A stretch of DNA of 64,000 nt from the NCBI RefSeq assembly GCF_947503465.1, contig NZ_CANNDN010000002.1, forward strand, positions 372,001 through 436,000. Direction: 5' to 3'. Each line of letters begins with the position of its first letter. Position 1 is the first letter of the stretch. The stretch is from an uncultured Tateyamaria sp. (GTDB lineage: Bacteria; Pseudomonadota; Alphaproteobacteria; Rhodobacterales; Rhodobacteraceae). Below, piece after piece: positions 36,508 to 45,027 of the stretch. The notes beneath the pieces are model-generated. The model searched no databases, had not been told where the DNA came from, and worked only from the letters and a program-made list of their open reading frames with translations. A program made the translations under genes and the position numbers.

Positions 36508-37362
36508 TCACTTGAACTTCGCGATCATGTCCTTGATGCCCGGAATGGTTTCGATCTGATAGGCGTGGGTCGGCTGGAAATACTGCACCAGGCTGCGCTG
36601 GCTCAGGCCACCGAGGATGGTGAAGTAATACATCTCATATCCCGGCAGCACCGCGCAGGGGTGATAGCCGTTGTCGAGGCAGATCGTGGAGCCATCGACG
36701 ATGTGATAGGCATCGCCCGCAAGGTTGTCCTTGCGCTGCAACATCTGCACGCCCGATCCGTGGTTGGGGCGGAAACGGAAGTTGTAGGTCTCGTCATGGC
36801 GCGTCTCGATCACCTCGCCGCCTTCGGACCGGTCGGTGTCGTGCTTGTGGCTGGGGAACCCCGACCAGCCGCCCTGGCCCACGGTGAACAGTTCGGACAC
36901 CAGCAAGCGCCCCACCTTGTCGTGGTACTTGGTGCCGAGGATGTGCTTGATCTTGCGGTGGGTTTTCGTGTCGTCCGACCCGTATTGCACCAGGTCCAAT
37001 TCGTCGTTGCGGACTGCAAAGGCGTCCAGCACCTTGTCATAACGCGCACCGGCCACGAACACCTCGGCCGTGTCCGAAGTGCAGACCATCTCGGCCTTCG
37101 CCGCCGTGGGGACATAGACGCCTTCGGGTTCACCGTCCCACACATCCACGCCGCGCCCGCCAAGTGCGTCGGCCTTGAACCCTTCGACATTCACGTCGAC
37201 CGTACCGGTCGCGGGCACGATGCAGGTCTCGTATCCGGGCACGGCATATTCGAACGCCTCACCCTTCTTCAGCTTCACGATGTTGAAGTAATTCAGCGGG
37301 ACAGTGGCATCATCCACATCCACGATCGGTTTGTTCTGGTTGTCGAAAGGCGCGATATGCAT
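36508..37362 (-). CDS. iolB: 5-deoxy-glucuronate isomerase
   Basis: A protein of 284 residues, a two-cupin IolB. The metal-binding pattern is GGWSGFPSHKHDTD (two His and Asp) with a downstream Glu in GEVIETRHDETYNFRF. The C-terminus LDNGYHPCAVLPGYEMYYFT is typical. It isomerises 5-deoxy-glucuronic acid to 2-deoxy-5-keto-gluconate. It lies 13 bases after iolC. Confidence 0.94.
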   Translation of the reverse strand: MHIAPFDNQNKPIVDVDDATVPLNYFNIVKLKKGEAFEYAVPGYETCIVPATGTVDVNVEGFKADALGGRGVDVWDGEPEGVYVPTAAKAEMVCTSDTAEVFVAGARYDKVLDAFAVRNDELDLVQYGSDDTKTHRKIKHILGTKYHDKVGRLLVSELFTVGQGGWSGFPSHKHDTDRSEGGEVIETRHDETYNFRFRPNHGSGVQMLQRKDNLAGDAYHIVDGSTICLDNGYHPCAVLPGYEMYYFTILGGLSQRSLVQYFQPTHAYQIETIPGIKDMIAKFK

Positions 37363-37375
37363 GTGCCTGTCTCCT

Positions 37376-38356
37376 TTATGGTGATGTGGGACCGGGATGG
37401 TGTGTCAGGAAATCATCGAGCAGGTCGGGCGTGGGCATGGCAGGCGCGCAGCCCGGTTGCGAGACGGTGATGGACGCGCAGGCGGAGCCGCGCAGGATGG
37501 CGGTCTTCAGATCGCGCCCGTCGGCAAGGCCGGTCATCAGCCCGGCCATGAACGCGTCCCCTGCCCCATTGGGTTTGACGGCGGTGACGGGGTATATACC
37601 AGTGGCGATCTCCTGCCCGTCCGCGTAGGTTACAGCGCCCTTTTCGCCCCTCTTGTAGATCACGATGCGGGCGGTGGTTTCGGACAGCACACGCGCCTTG
37701 GCCTGTCCCTTGTCCATGCCACCAGCCATGAACCCGAACTCTTCATCATTGCCGACAATCATGTCCGACGCCTCGGCCGCGCGGCTCAGCACGTCGGCGG
37801 CAACCTGCGGAGAGGGCCACGAGTATGGGCGGTAATCCACGTCGAAGATGATGGGCAGGCCCGCGTCCTTCGCCAGGTCGAAGCTGCGGAACGTGGCGCT
37901 GCGCGACGGTTCGGCGGCAAATACGGTGCCTGCGGTGATCAGCGCGCCATATTTGGAGTAATCCACCTGTTCGACATCTTCAGCCGTCATCTGAAAATCC
38001 GCGGCCCCGTTGCGGTAGATGACGTTGCGATGCCCGTCCAGCACACTTTCGTAGAAGGCAAGCGAGTTGCGGTATTCCCCGCCGACCCGGTTCACGTGAG
38101 TGGTGTCTACGCCGTAGTGCCTCAGGCGGTTGATACAGTAGCTGCCGACGGAATCGTCGCTGACGGATGTGACAAGCGCCGCCTTGCCCCCCAGCTTGCA
38201 GATGCCCGCACCGATATTTGCGGCGGACCCGCCCAGATCGACCGTCAAGCGCTCCGCATCCTCGGCGCGCACGCCCACATCGGTGAAGAAATCAATCCCC
38301 GCGCGCCCCACGATGACAAAGTCATTGGCCCTTATCCCATCCAGCAGCGCGCTCAT
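37376..38356 (-). CDS. iolC: 5-dehydro-2-deoxygluconokinase
   Basis: A PfkB-family kinase of 326 residues. It begins FVIVGRAGIDFFTDVGVRAEDAE-like and has the N-terminal GGSAANIGAGICKLGG and the C-terminal catalytic NGAGDAFMAGLMTGLADG. IolC phosphorylates 2-deoxy-5-keto-gluconate. Its length shows no fused DUF2090 aldolase domain. The start overlaps the dioxygenase stop by 4 bases. Confidence 0.93.
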   Translation of the reverse strand: MSALLDGIRANDFVIVGRAGIDFFTDVGVRAEDAERLTVDLGGSAANIGAGICKLGGKAALVTSVSDDSVGSYCINRLRHYGVDTTHVNRVGGEYRNSLAFYESVLDGHRNVIYRNGAADFQMTAEDVEQVDYSKYGALITAGTVFAAEPSRSATFRSFDLAKDAGLPIIFDVDYRPYSWPSPQVAADVLSRAAEASDMIVGNDEEFGFMAGGMDKGQAKARVLSETTARIVIYKRGEKGAVTYADGQEIATGIYPVTAVKPNGAGDAFMAGLMTGLADGRDLKTAILRGSACASITVSQPGCAPAMPTPDLLDDFLTHHPGPTSP

Positions 38357-39201
38357 CTGATCCCCTCGGCATTCACCGCGTCTGCCTGATCCAGAATTTC
38401 GGGGTACTTGTAGTTGAAGCCCAGAAGCTGCCGCATCTCGGGGCTGGCGGCATCAAGGAACGACTGCGGCAAGGCACCTGGCATGTCTTCGAGCGGTTTG
38501 ACGAATTTCGGGATGTAGTTGATCAGCACCGCATTGCGGTCGTGATCCGCATGGTTGGGCATCGCACAGTGCCACGCCGCGCCGAAGAAGATGACGGTAT
38601 CGCCGGGATCACCCGTCATCCGTGCGCAGTTGGCATAGAAATGATCGTGATCATCCGCCGTGGGATAGCGCATGTCGCGCTGCGTGCCCGGCAGGTAAGC
38701 CGTTGCGCCGCTTTCCTCGGTAAACGGGTCCAGCGCGATGGTGACCTGCGCGTTCATCGGGAAACTGGCGTTCAGGCCCATGGGGTGTGTGTCAGGGCTG
38801 TGGAAATCCCAATAGGGAAAGTCGATATGCGGTTCCTGCCCCGGTCCACCGGGCAGAATGCGGTTGGCGGCGATGGACCCCATGATGAATTCGGACCCCA
38901 GCCAGCGCCGCAGCACGGTCATGATGACCGGATGCGTCGCCATCTCGGAAAACACATCGCCCTTGGCCAGCAGGTTCCAGACCCGGCGTTGGAGGTTGGC
39001 GCGTCCATCCTCCATCGCTGCACCCTGGAAATGCGTGACCTTGTCACCCTCGCCGTCCGAATGCGCCATGATGCGCGCGCGCGCGTCTGCGATCTGGTCC
39101 GGGCTGAACAGTCCGGCAATGCGCACGGCACCGGGGCCGTTCAGCATCTCTTCGCAGATCACAACGGGATCGGCGGTGTCGGCGGTAAAGGTCCGCATCA
39201 T
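38353..39201 (-). CDS. Phytanoyl-CoA dioxygenase-like Fe(II)/2-oxoglutarate oxygenase in the iol operon
   Basis: A PhyH-type protein of 282 residues. The Fe-binding HxD is in GQEPHIDFPYWDF. The distal His is in FFGAAWHCAMPNHADHDRNA, where the Arg likely binds 2-oxoglutarate. It probably hydroxylates, and so may demethylate, an inositol derivative or related cyclitol, but this is inferred only from position. It overlaps iolD (upstream) and iolC (downstream) by 4 bases each, so it is firmly inside the operon. The double ATG at 39201/39198 makes the exact start uncertain by one residue. Confidence 0.85.
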   Translation of the reverse strand: MMRTFTADTADPVVICEEMLNGPGAVRIAGLFSPDQIADARARIMAHSDGEGDKVTHFQGAAMEDGRANLQRRVWNLLAKGDVFSEMATHPVIMTVLRRWLGSEFIMGSIAANRILPGGPGQEPHIDFPYWDFHSPDTHPMGLNASFPMNAQVTIALDPFTEESGATAYLPGTQRDMRYPTADDHDHFYANCARMTGDPGDTVIFFGAAWHCAMPNHADHDRNAVLINYIPKFVKPLEDMPGALPQSFLDAASPEMRQLLGFNYKYPEILDQADAVNAEGIR

Positions 39202-41066
39202 ACCCCCTTGCGCTGCCTGGGCCGGGTGGATTCCCAATCGGCATGGGCGGCGGCGACCTTTTCATTGTCGGTCACGTGAGGCGTGCCCACTTCCCACCAC
39301 GCGTGGCCGCCTTCAGTCCAGCCCTCGTAGGCGTCGACCTTCATGCAGATGACATAGGTCTTGTCGCTGGCCTTGGCCCGTCGGAACGCCTCGCCCAGGT
39401 CGGCGGGGGTCGCGACCGTTTCTGCCGCAGCCCCCATGCTGGCGGCATGCGCTTCGAAATCCACGGCAAAGGCGTCCGGAATCGTGGGCGCATCGCTCAG
39501 CAGGTTGTTGAAGCTTTCGTTGCCGGTGTTGTTCTGCAGCTTGTTGATGACGGCAAAGCCGCCATTGTCCAACACCAGCACGATCATCTTTTTCCGGCTG
39601 AGGACAGAGGAATAGATGTCCGAATTCATCAGCAGATACGATCCGTCGCCGCAGAAGGTGATCACGTCCTGATCGGGTTCGCGTTCGGCCTGCGCGATGC
39701 GCGCACCCCACGCGCCTGCGATCTCGTAGCCCATGCACGAAAACCCGAACTCGACATCCACGGTACCGATGTCGAGGGTCCGCCAGTTGGCTGTCACCTC
39801 GGCAGGCAGACCGCCTGCCGCGGCGATGACTCGGTCGCGTGGATCGCACGCCGCGTTCACCACACCAATGGCCTGGGCGTAGGAGTTCGGGCGGTTCCCG
39901 TGTGCCACGTTGCCTGCCACATATGCCGTCCATTCGGCGCGCACTGATTTTGCAAAATCAGTCCACCCGGTCGGAGAGACATAGCCCGACATGGCCGATC
40001 CAAGTGCATCAAGCCCCAGCTTGGCATCCCCCACCACAGGCAGCGAGCGGTGCTTGCCAGCGTCATGGCGCCCTGCGTTCAGGCCGATGATCTGTGCGTC
40101 TTGCGCAAAGGCCGTCCAGGATCCGGTGGTAAAGTCCTGCAACCGGCAGCCCACCGACAAGATCACATCGGCCTTTTCGGCAATCGCGTTGGCGCTGTCC
40201 GATCCCGTCACGCCGATGGGGCCGCAATTCAGCGGATGCGTATCAAGCATATTGGCCCGTCCCGCGATGGTTTCGACCACGGGGATGTTGTGGGCTTCGG
40301 CAAAGGCGGTCAGCTCTTTGACCGCGCCGGAATATTGCACGCCGCCGCCCGCGATGATCATGGGGCGTTTGGCTGTTTTCAGGGCGGCGGCGGCGTCGGC
40401 CACCTCTGCCGCGTCGGGGAACTGGCGGCGGATGCGGTGCACGCGTCGTTCGAACATCGCCAACGGGTAGTCGTAGGCCCAGCCCTGCACGTCCTGCGGC
40501 AGCCCGATGAACGCCGGTCCGCAATCTGCCGGGTCCAGCAGTGTTGCAATCGCATTCGGCAGCGACTGGATGATCTGCGCCGGATGCGTGATCCGGTCCC
40601 AATAGCGCGTGACCGCCTTGAACGCGTCATTCACGCCAAAGGTCGGGTCGCCGAAATGTTCAAGCTGTTGCAGCACCGGGTCAGGCAGCCGCGTGATGAA
40701 CGTATCGCCGCACAGCATCAGCATCGGCAGCCGGTTCGCATGGGCCAGGGCAGAGGCCGTCAGCAGGTTTGCCGTGCCGGGACCGGCAGACGCCGTGCAG
40801 AACATGAAGCGTCGGCGCAGCCATGTCTTGGCATAGCCTGCCGCGGCAAAGCCCATGCTTTGTTCGTTCTGCCCGCGATAGAGCGGCAATTCGTCCTTGT
40901 GATCAAACAGCGCCTCGCCCAGGCAGGTCACGTTGCCATGCCCGAAAATGCCAAAGCCGCCGCCGCACAGGTGCCACTCCTGCCCGTCAATCTGGATGTA
41001 CTGCGCCGCCAAATAGCGGATGATCGCCTGCGCTGTCGTCAGACGCACGGTGTCGCTGCTCGCCAT
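39198..41066 (-). CDS. iolD: 3D-(3,5/4)-trihydroxycyclohexane-1,2-dione hydrolase
   Basis: A thiamine-diphosphate enzyme of 622 residues. The catalytic Glu region reads GIFGHGNVTCLGEALFD. The ThDP/Mg motif is FCGDGSYLLMNSDIYSSVLS, continuing to LVLDNGGFAVIN. The N-terminus TVRLTTAQAIIRYLAAQYI is typical of IolD. It opens the inositol-derived ring to 5-deoxy-glucuronate. The ATG has GGGAGGAGAAT upstream; the longer frame to 41177 is unsupported. It is the first gene of its operon, divergent from the dehydrogenase at 41212 with a LacI-type operator between. Confidence 0.95.
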   Translation of the reverse strand: MASSDTVRLTTAQAIIRYLAAQYIQIDGQEWHLCGGGFGIFGHGNVTCLGEALFDHKDELPLYRGQNEQSMGFAAAGYAKTWLRRRFMFCTASAGPGTANLLTASALAHANRLPMLMLCGDTFITRLPDPVLQQLEHFGDPTFGVNDAFKAVTRYWDRITHPAQIIQSLPNAIATLLDPADCGPAFIGLPQDVQGWAYDYPLAMFERRVHRIRRQFPDAAEVADAAAALKTAKRPMIIAGGGVQYSGAVKELTAFAEAHNIPVVETIAGRANMLDTHPLNCGPIGVTGSDSANAIAEKADVILSVGCRLQDFTTGSWTAFAQDAQIIGLNAGRHDAGKHRSLPVVGDAKLGLDALGSAMSGYVSPTGWTDFAKSVRAEWTAYVAGNVAHGNRPNSYAQAIGVVNAACDPRDRVIAAAGGLPAEVTANWRTLDIGTVDVEFGFSCMGYEIAGAWGARIAQAEREPDQDVITFCGDGSYLLMNSDIYSSVLSRKKMIVLVLDNGGFAVINKLQNNTGNESFNNLLSDAPTIPDAFAVDFEAHAASMGAAAETVATPADLGEAFRRAKASDKTYVICMKVDAYEGWTEGGHAWWEVGTPHVTDNEKVAAAHADWESTRPRQRKGV

Positions 41067-41171
41067 ATTCTCCTCCCATGGCTGCGCGATTGCATTTAGC
41101 GCCTTTTGATGCGCGATTTCATTTCGCGACGATTCTGTATTGACCCGTCCGTTGCAATGACGATACCGGTA

Positions 41172-41187
41172 TTGCAACCGGTTGCAA
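41172..41187. promoter_or_regulatory. Predicted LacI-family operator between divergent iol operons
   Basis: TTGCAACCGGTTGCAA is a 16-base perfect palindrome with the central CG typical of LacI operators. It lies 25-40 bases before the dehydrogenase ATG, in the divergent iolD promoter. A TTGACC (41140-41145) upstream could be its -35 element. Its 14-base core, TGCAACCGGTTGCA, recurs at 49263-49276. Confidence 0.78.
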
Positions 41188-41211
41188 ATACTTTTTCAGG
41201 GAGGAGCCCGG

Positions 41212-42315
41212 ATGGCGGAAATTGGCATCGGCATCGTCGGTGGCGGCTATATGGGCAAGGCCCATGCGGTGGCGTTTGGCGCCGTGGCCGCCGTGTTCGA
41301 CACGGCCCTGCGCCCACGGCTCGAAATGGTGTGCGCGACCTCTGAGGCATCGGCGGAACGCTACCGCGCAACCTATGGCTTTACGCGCGCGACCGCTGAC
41401 TGGCGCGTGCTGGTGGATGACCCAAAGGTCGAGGCGATTGTCATCGCATCGCCCCAGGACACGCACCGCGACATCGCCCTGGCCGCCCTTGCCGCCGGCA
41501 AACCTGTGCTGTGTGAAAAACCGCTTGCCGAAACACCCGATCATGCGCGTGAGATGGTGGCCGCGGCCAAGGCGGCGGGCGTCGCGAACATGGTCGGATT
41601 CAACTATGCCAAGACACCGGCCACGCAATATGCCCGCCAGCTGGTGGCCGAGGGACGCATCGGGCAGGTCACGTCGTTTCGCGGCGAGATGACCGAGGAT
41701 TTCTTTGCCGATCCCAATGACCCCGGCACGTGGCGTGCGCAGGGCGATGCCAATGGCTGCATGGGCGATCTGGCGCCGCATCCCATCAACTGCGCACAGG
41801 CGCTGATGGGACCGATCGAGGCGCTGTTTGCCCGGGTTGAAACGGTGCACCGGGTGCGCGGTGGCATTGAGGTGACAAATGACGATCAGGCCTATCTGAC
41901 CCTGCGCTTTGCCTCCGGCATCAATGGCAGCCTGTTCATCAGCCGCGTCGCGACGGGGCGCAAGATGGGCTATGCCTATGACATCTATGGCACCGGTGGC
42001 GCGATCCGTTTTGATGGCGAGGATCAGAATGCGCTGTGGCTTTACACCGCCGAGGGACCACAGGCCGAGCGCGGCTTTCGCAAGATCCTGACCGGGCCTG
42101 CGCATCCCGACTACCTGCCCTTCTGTCAGGGTCCCGGGCATGGCACCGGCTATCAGGACCAGATCATCATCGAGGCCAAGGACTTTCTGACCGCGATCCA
42201 CACGGGTGATACCGTCTGGCCGACGTTCGAGGAAGGCCTGCGCGTCAATCAAGTTGTGGCTGCGGCCCTTGCCTCCTCTCGGGCAGAGGCTTGGGTCAAT
42301 GTGGCGGATTTCTGA
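41212..42315 (+). CDS. Gfo/Idh/MocA-family oxidoreductase (inositol-type)
   Basis: A dehydrogenase of 367 residues. The nucleotide motif is GIVGGGYMGKAHA, then IASPQDTHRDIAL and CEKPLAETPDHA with the catalytic Lys. The C-terminal half matches the NAD-dependent cyclitol/sugar dehydrogenases. It probably oxidises another inositol stereoisomer such as scyllo-inositol, or a keto-inositol. The ATG has GGGAGGAG upstream; it is 12 bases before iolE and shares the divergent LacI-type operator. Confidence 0.87.
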   Translation: MAEIGIGIVGGGYMGKAHAVAFGAVAAVFDTALRPRLEMVCATSEASAERYRATYGFTRATADWRVLVDDPKVEAIVIASPQDTHRDIALAALAAGKPVLCEKPLAETPDHAREMVAAAKAAGVANMVGFNYAKTPATQYARQLVAEGRIGQVTSFRGEMTEDFFADPNDPGTWRAQGDANGCMGDLAPHPINCAQALMGPIEALFARVETVHRVRGGIEVTNDDQAYLTLRFASGINGSLFISRVATGRKMGYAYDIYGTGGAIRFDGEDQNALWLYTAEGPQAERGFRKILTGPAHPDYLPFCQGPGHGTGYQDQIIIEAKDFLTAIHTGDTVWPTFEEGLRVNQVVAAALASSRAEAWVNVADF

Positions 42316-42327
42316 AGAGGCAAGGAC

Positions 42328-43224
42328 ATGATCAAGATCGGCAATGCCCCCTGTTCCTGGGGCGTGGAATTTGCGGACGACCCGCGCAACCCCGCATGGC
42401 GCAAGGTACTGCAGGAGAACGCGGATGCAGGCTACACCGGGATCGAATTGGGGCCCGTGGGCTTCATGCCCGAGGACCCCGCAGTTCTGGGTGATGCGTT
42501 GGAAGAGTTCGGGCAGGAATTGGTGGGCGGGGTTGTGTTCCGCCCGTTCCACGATCCTGCCGCGTGGGATGACGTGATGGACGGTGCCGTGCGCACCTGC
42601 AAGGCACTGAAGGCGCATGGCGCGCGGCATCTTGTGTTGATCGATTCCATTTCCGAACGGCGTGCGCCGACTGCGGGCCGCGCGGACGAGGCCGAACAGA
42701 TGGGCACCGCGGAATGGACCGCGTTTCGCGACCGCATCGCGACCGTGGCCAGGATGGGGGCCGAAGACTATGGCCTGACTGTGGGCATTCACGCCCATGC
42801 CGCAGGCTTCATCGACTTTGAGCCGGAGCTGGAACGTCTGCTGGATGAGGTGGACGACAGCATCCTGAAGATCTGCTTTGACACCGGGCACCATTCCTAT
42901 GCCGGTTTTGATCCCGTCGCGTTCATGAAGCGGCATATCGACCGCATCAGCTATATGCATTTCAAGGACATCGATCCCAAGGTGAAAGCCGATGTGATCG
43001 CCAAGCGCACCGGTTTCTACGACGCTTGCGGTCAGGGTATCTTCTGCAACCTGGGCGACGGCGATGTCGATTTTCCGGCCGTGCGGCAGCTTCTGCTGGA
43101 CAACGGTTTTGACGGCTGGTGCACGGTGGAGCAGGATTGCGATCCTGCTGGCGACACCTCGCCCATCGACGACGCGAAACTGAACCGCGCCTATCTGCAA
43201 TCCATCGGATTTGAAGGAGCCTGA
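42328..43224 (+). CDS. iolE: Myo-inosose-2 dehydratase (IolE-type TIM barrel)
   Basis: A protein of 298 residues starting MIKIGNAPCSWGVEFADD, the IolE signature. TIM-barrel metal residues occur in CFDTGHHSYAG, MHFKDIDPKV and CTVEQDCDPAGD. IolE dehydrates 2-keto-myo-inositol to the trihydroxycyclohexanedione used by IolD. The gene lies between two dehydrogenase genes and one base before the next ATG, so all three form one operon. Confidence 0.92.
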   Translation: MIKIGNAPCSWGVEFADDPRNPAWRKVLQENADAGYTGIELGPVGFMPEDPAVLGDALEEFGQELVGGVVFRPFHDPAAWDDVMDGAVRTCKALKAHGARHLVLIDSISERRAPTAGRADEAEQMGTAEWTAFRDRIATVARMGAEDYGLTVGIHAHAAGFIDFEPELERLLDEVDDSILKICFDTGHHSYAGFDPVAFMKRHIDRISYMHFKDIDPKVKADVIAKRTGFYDACGQGIFCNLGDGDVDFPAVRQLLLDNGFDGWCTVEQDCDPAGDTSPIDDAKLNRAYLQSIGFEGA

Positions 43225-43225
43225 G

Positions 43226-44380
43226 ATGGCAAAGCTGCAATGGGGCATGATCGGAGGCGGTGAAGGCAGCCAGATTGGTCCGGCCCACCGTTTGGGTGCT
43301 GGCCTGGATGGGTTGTTCGACTTCACCGCAGGCGCGCTGGATCACCGTCCCGAGGAAGGGCGCGACTATGGTCGGCGTCTGGGCCTGGGGGATCGGGCCT
43401 ATGGGTCCTGGCAGGACATGTTGGAGGGAGAGCGCAAGCGCGACGACAGGATCGACCTTGTGACCGTTGCCACGCCAAATGCCACGCATTTCGAGATCAC
43501 CAAGGCCTTCCTTGAAGGCGGGTTTCACGTGCTGTGTGAAAAGCCGATGACCATGACCGTGGAAGAGGGTCAGGAGATCGTCGAGATCGCCCAGAAGACC
43601 GGCAATATCTGCGCGGTGAACTACGGCTATTCCGGCTATTCGCTGGTGCGTCACATGCGGGCCATGGTGGCGCGCGGCGACGTCGGCAAGGTGCGGCTGG
43701 TCGTGGCCGAATTTGCCCACGGGCACCATGCCGATGCCACAGATGCGGACAACCCGCGCGTCCGCTGGCGCTATGATCCCGCGCAGGCGGGCGTGTCGGC
43801 GCAGTTTGCCGATTGCGGCATTCATGCGATGCACATGGCATCTTTCGTGACGGGGCAGGAGGTTGAAAGGCTGAGCGCCGACACCGTGTCCTGCATCGAT
43901 GTGCGCACCTTGGAAGATGACGCCATGGTCAACTTCCGCATGGATGGCGGTGCGGTCGGTCGGCTGTGGACGTCGTCGGTCGCCATCGGACGGCAGCACG
44001 GGCTGGGCATTCAGGTGTTTGGCGAAACCGGCGGTCTGCGGTGGAGCCAGGAACAGCCGAACCAGCTGTATTACATGCCGCTGAACGAGCGGTTGCAGGT
44101 GATCGAACGGGGCGAGGCGAACCTGTCGCCCGAGGCGGACCGCACCACCCGCGTCACCATTGGCCATGCCGAAGGGATGCCGCTGGCTTTTGCCAACATC
44201 TACACCGATCTGGCCGAGGCAATCCGGGCCCGCAAAGAAGGGCGGTTGATGGACCCGGCGGCCAACCTGTATCCGCGGGCCGAAGACGGGTTGCGGTCCA
44301 TGGCAGCCGTTTTTGCAGTGGCGGAAAGCGGCAAGCAGAACGGTGCGTGGCTGGATGCGCGGCCACCGATGTTTCGGTAG
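43226..44380 (+). CDS. Gfo/Idh/MocA-family oxidoreductase (scyllo-inositol dehydrogenase-like)
   Basis: An enzyme of 384 residues. It begins LQWGMIGGGEGSQIGPAHRL, a start common in the IolW/IolU-like branch, and has CEKPMTMTVEEG with the catalytic Lys, then ADCGIHAMHMASFV. It is probably a second inositol-isomer or inosose dehydrogenase. The ATG follows GAAGGAGCC; the frame start at 43211 lies inside iolE. It ends before an 18-base palindrome. Confidence 0.87.
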   Translation: MAKLQWGMIGGGEGSQIGPAHRLGAGLDGLFDFTAGALDHRPEEGRDYGRRLGLGDRAYGSWQDMLEGERKRDDRIDLVTVATPNATHFEITKAFLEGGFHVLCEKPMTMTVEEGQEIVEIAQKTGNICAVNYGYSGYSLVRHMRAMVARGDVGKVRLVVAEFAHGHHADATDADNPRVRWRYDPAQAGVSAQFADCGIHAMHMASFVTGQEVERLSADTVSCIDVRTLEDDAMVNFRMDGGAVGRLWTSSVAIGRQHGLGIQVFGETGGLRWSQEQPNQLYYMPLNERLQVIERGEANLSPEADRTTRVTIGHAEGMPLAFANIYTDLAEAIRARKEGRLMDPAANLYPRAEDGLRSMAAVFAVAESGKQNGAWLDARPPMFR

Positions 44381-44384
44381 CTGA

Positions 44385-44402
44385 GGTTACCCATGGGTAA
44401 CC
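44385..44402. other. 18-base perfect palindrome between convergent genes
   Basis: GGTTACCCATGGGTAACC lies 4 bases after the dehydrogenase stop and 11 bases before the stop of the convergent acetyltransferase gene. No T-run follows on either side, so it is not a classical terminator. It may act as a two-way stop or as a protein site. Confidence 0.45.
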
Positions 44403-44413
44403 ACAACGCTTTG

Positions 44414-44947
44414 TTAAGGAATGTAAATTTCAGATTTCTCCACCGTCCGGGGGGCCGGGACGGTAAAGATCACCTGTTCATTCCCGAAACGGGTCAGGCG
44501 GGTATCTTCGGCAAAACCAAGGCGTTCCAGCAACCGGCACGACGCGGCATTCGCCGCTTGCGTCTCTGCAATGATCCGGGGCAGTTGCACGTCCAGCAGC
44601 CCATGAGTCACGACACGTTCCGTCGCTTCGCAGGCCAGTCCCCGGCCCCACGCGCGCGGATGGAACTGGTAGGACAGTTCAATATCCTGCCCGTCCTTGT
44701 GCGGTCCAAGTTCGACCAACCCGATGGCCTGTCCCCGTGGTCGGGCACAGACCAGCCATGCCCCTGACCCGCGCCCAACCACCAAAAGATGCAGAAAGCG
44801 AGACAGCCGTGCGCGCCGTGGCGCAGCCCCCCCAAGGTAGCGGCGCACCTCTGGATGCCCGACCAACTGCCAGTAAAATGGAAAATCGCGCAGCCGCAGC
44901 GGGCGCAGGGCAAGCCGTGGCGTGTCCAACAGGGGCGCGAAGGTCAT
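44414..44947 (-). CDS. GNAT-family N-acetyltransferase (RimJ/RimL type)
   Basis: A protein of 177 residues. It begins FAPLLDTPRLALRPLRLRDF (a RimL-like start). The acetyl-CoA loop is FHPRAWGRGLACEATERVV (R/Q-x-x-G-x-G/A type) and the C-terminal motif is AANAASCRLLERLGFAEDTR. It would acetylate a protein N-terminus, a ribosomal protein or a small amine. There is no functional tie to the inositol genes around it. Confidence 0.88.
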   Translation of the reverse strand: MTFAPLLDTPRLALRPLRLRDFPFYWQLVGHPEVRRYLGGAAPRRARLSRFLHLLVVGRGSGAWLVCARPRGQAIGLVELGPHKDGQDIELSYQFHPRAWGRGLACEATERVVTHGLLDVQLPRIIAETQAANAASCRLLERLGFAEDTRLTRFGNEQVIFTVPAPRTVEKSEIYIP

Positions 44948-45027
44948 GCGCGATTAAGGACCGGGTGCGATCCGTCGCGCAATGTCCAAACAGCGGCACC
45001 GCAGCGCGTAGGCGCCAAGTCGCCGGA

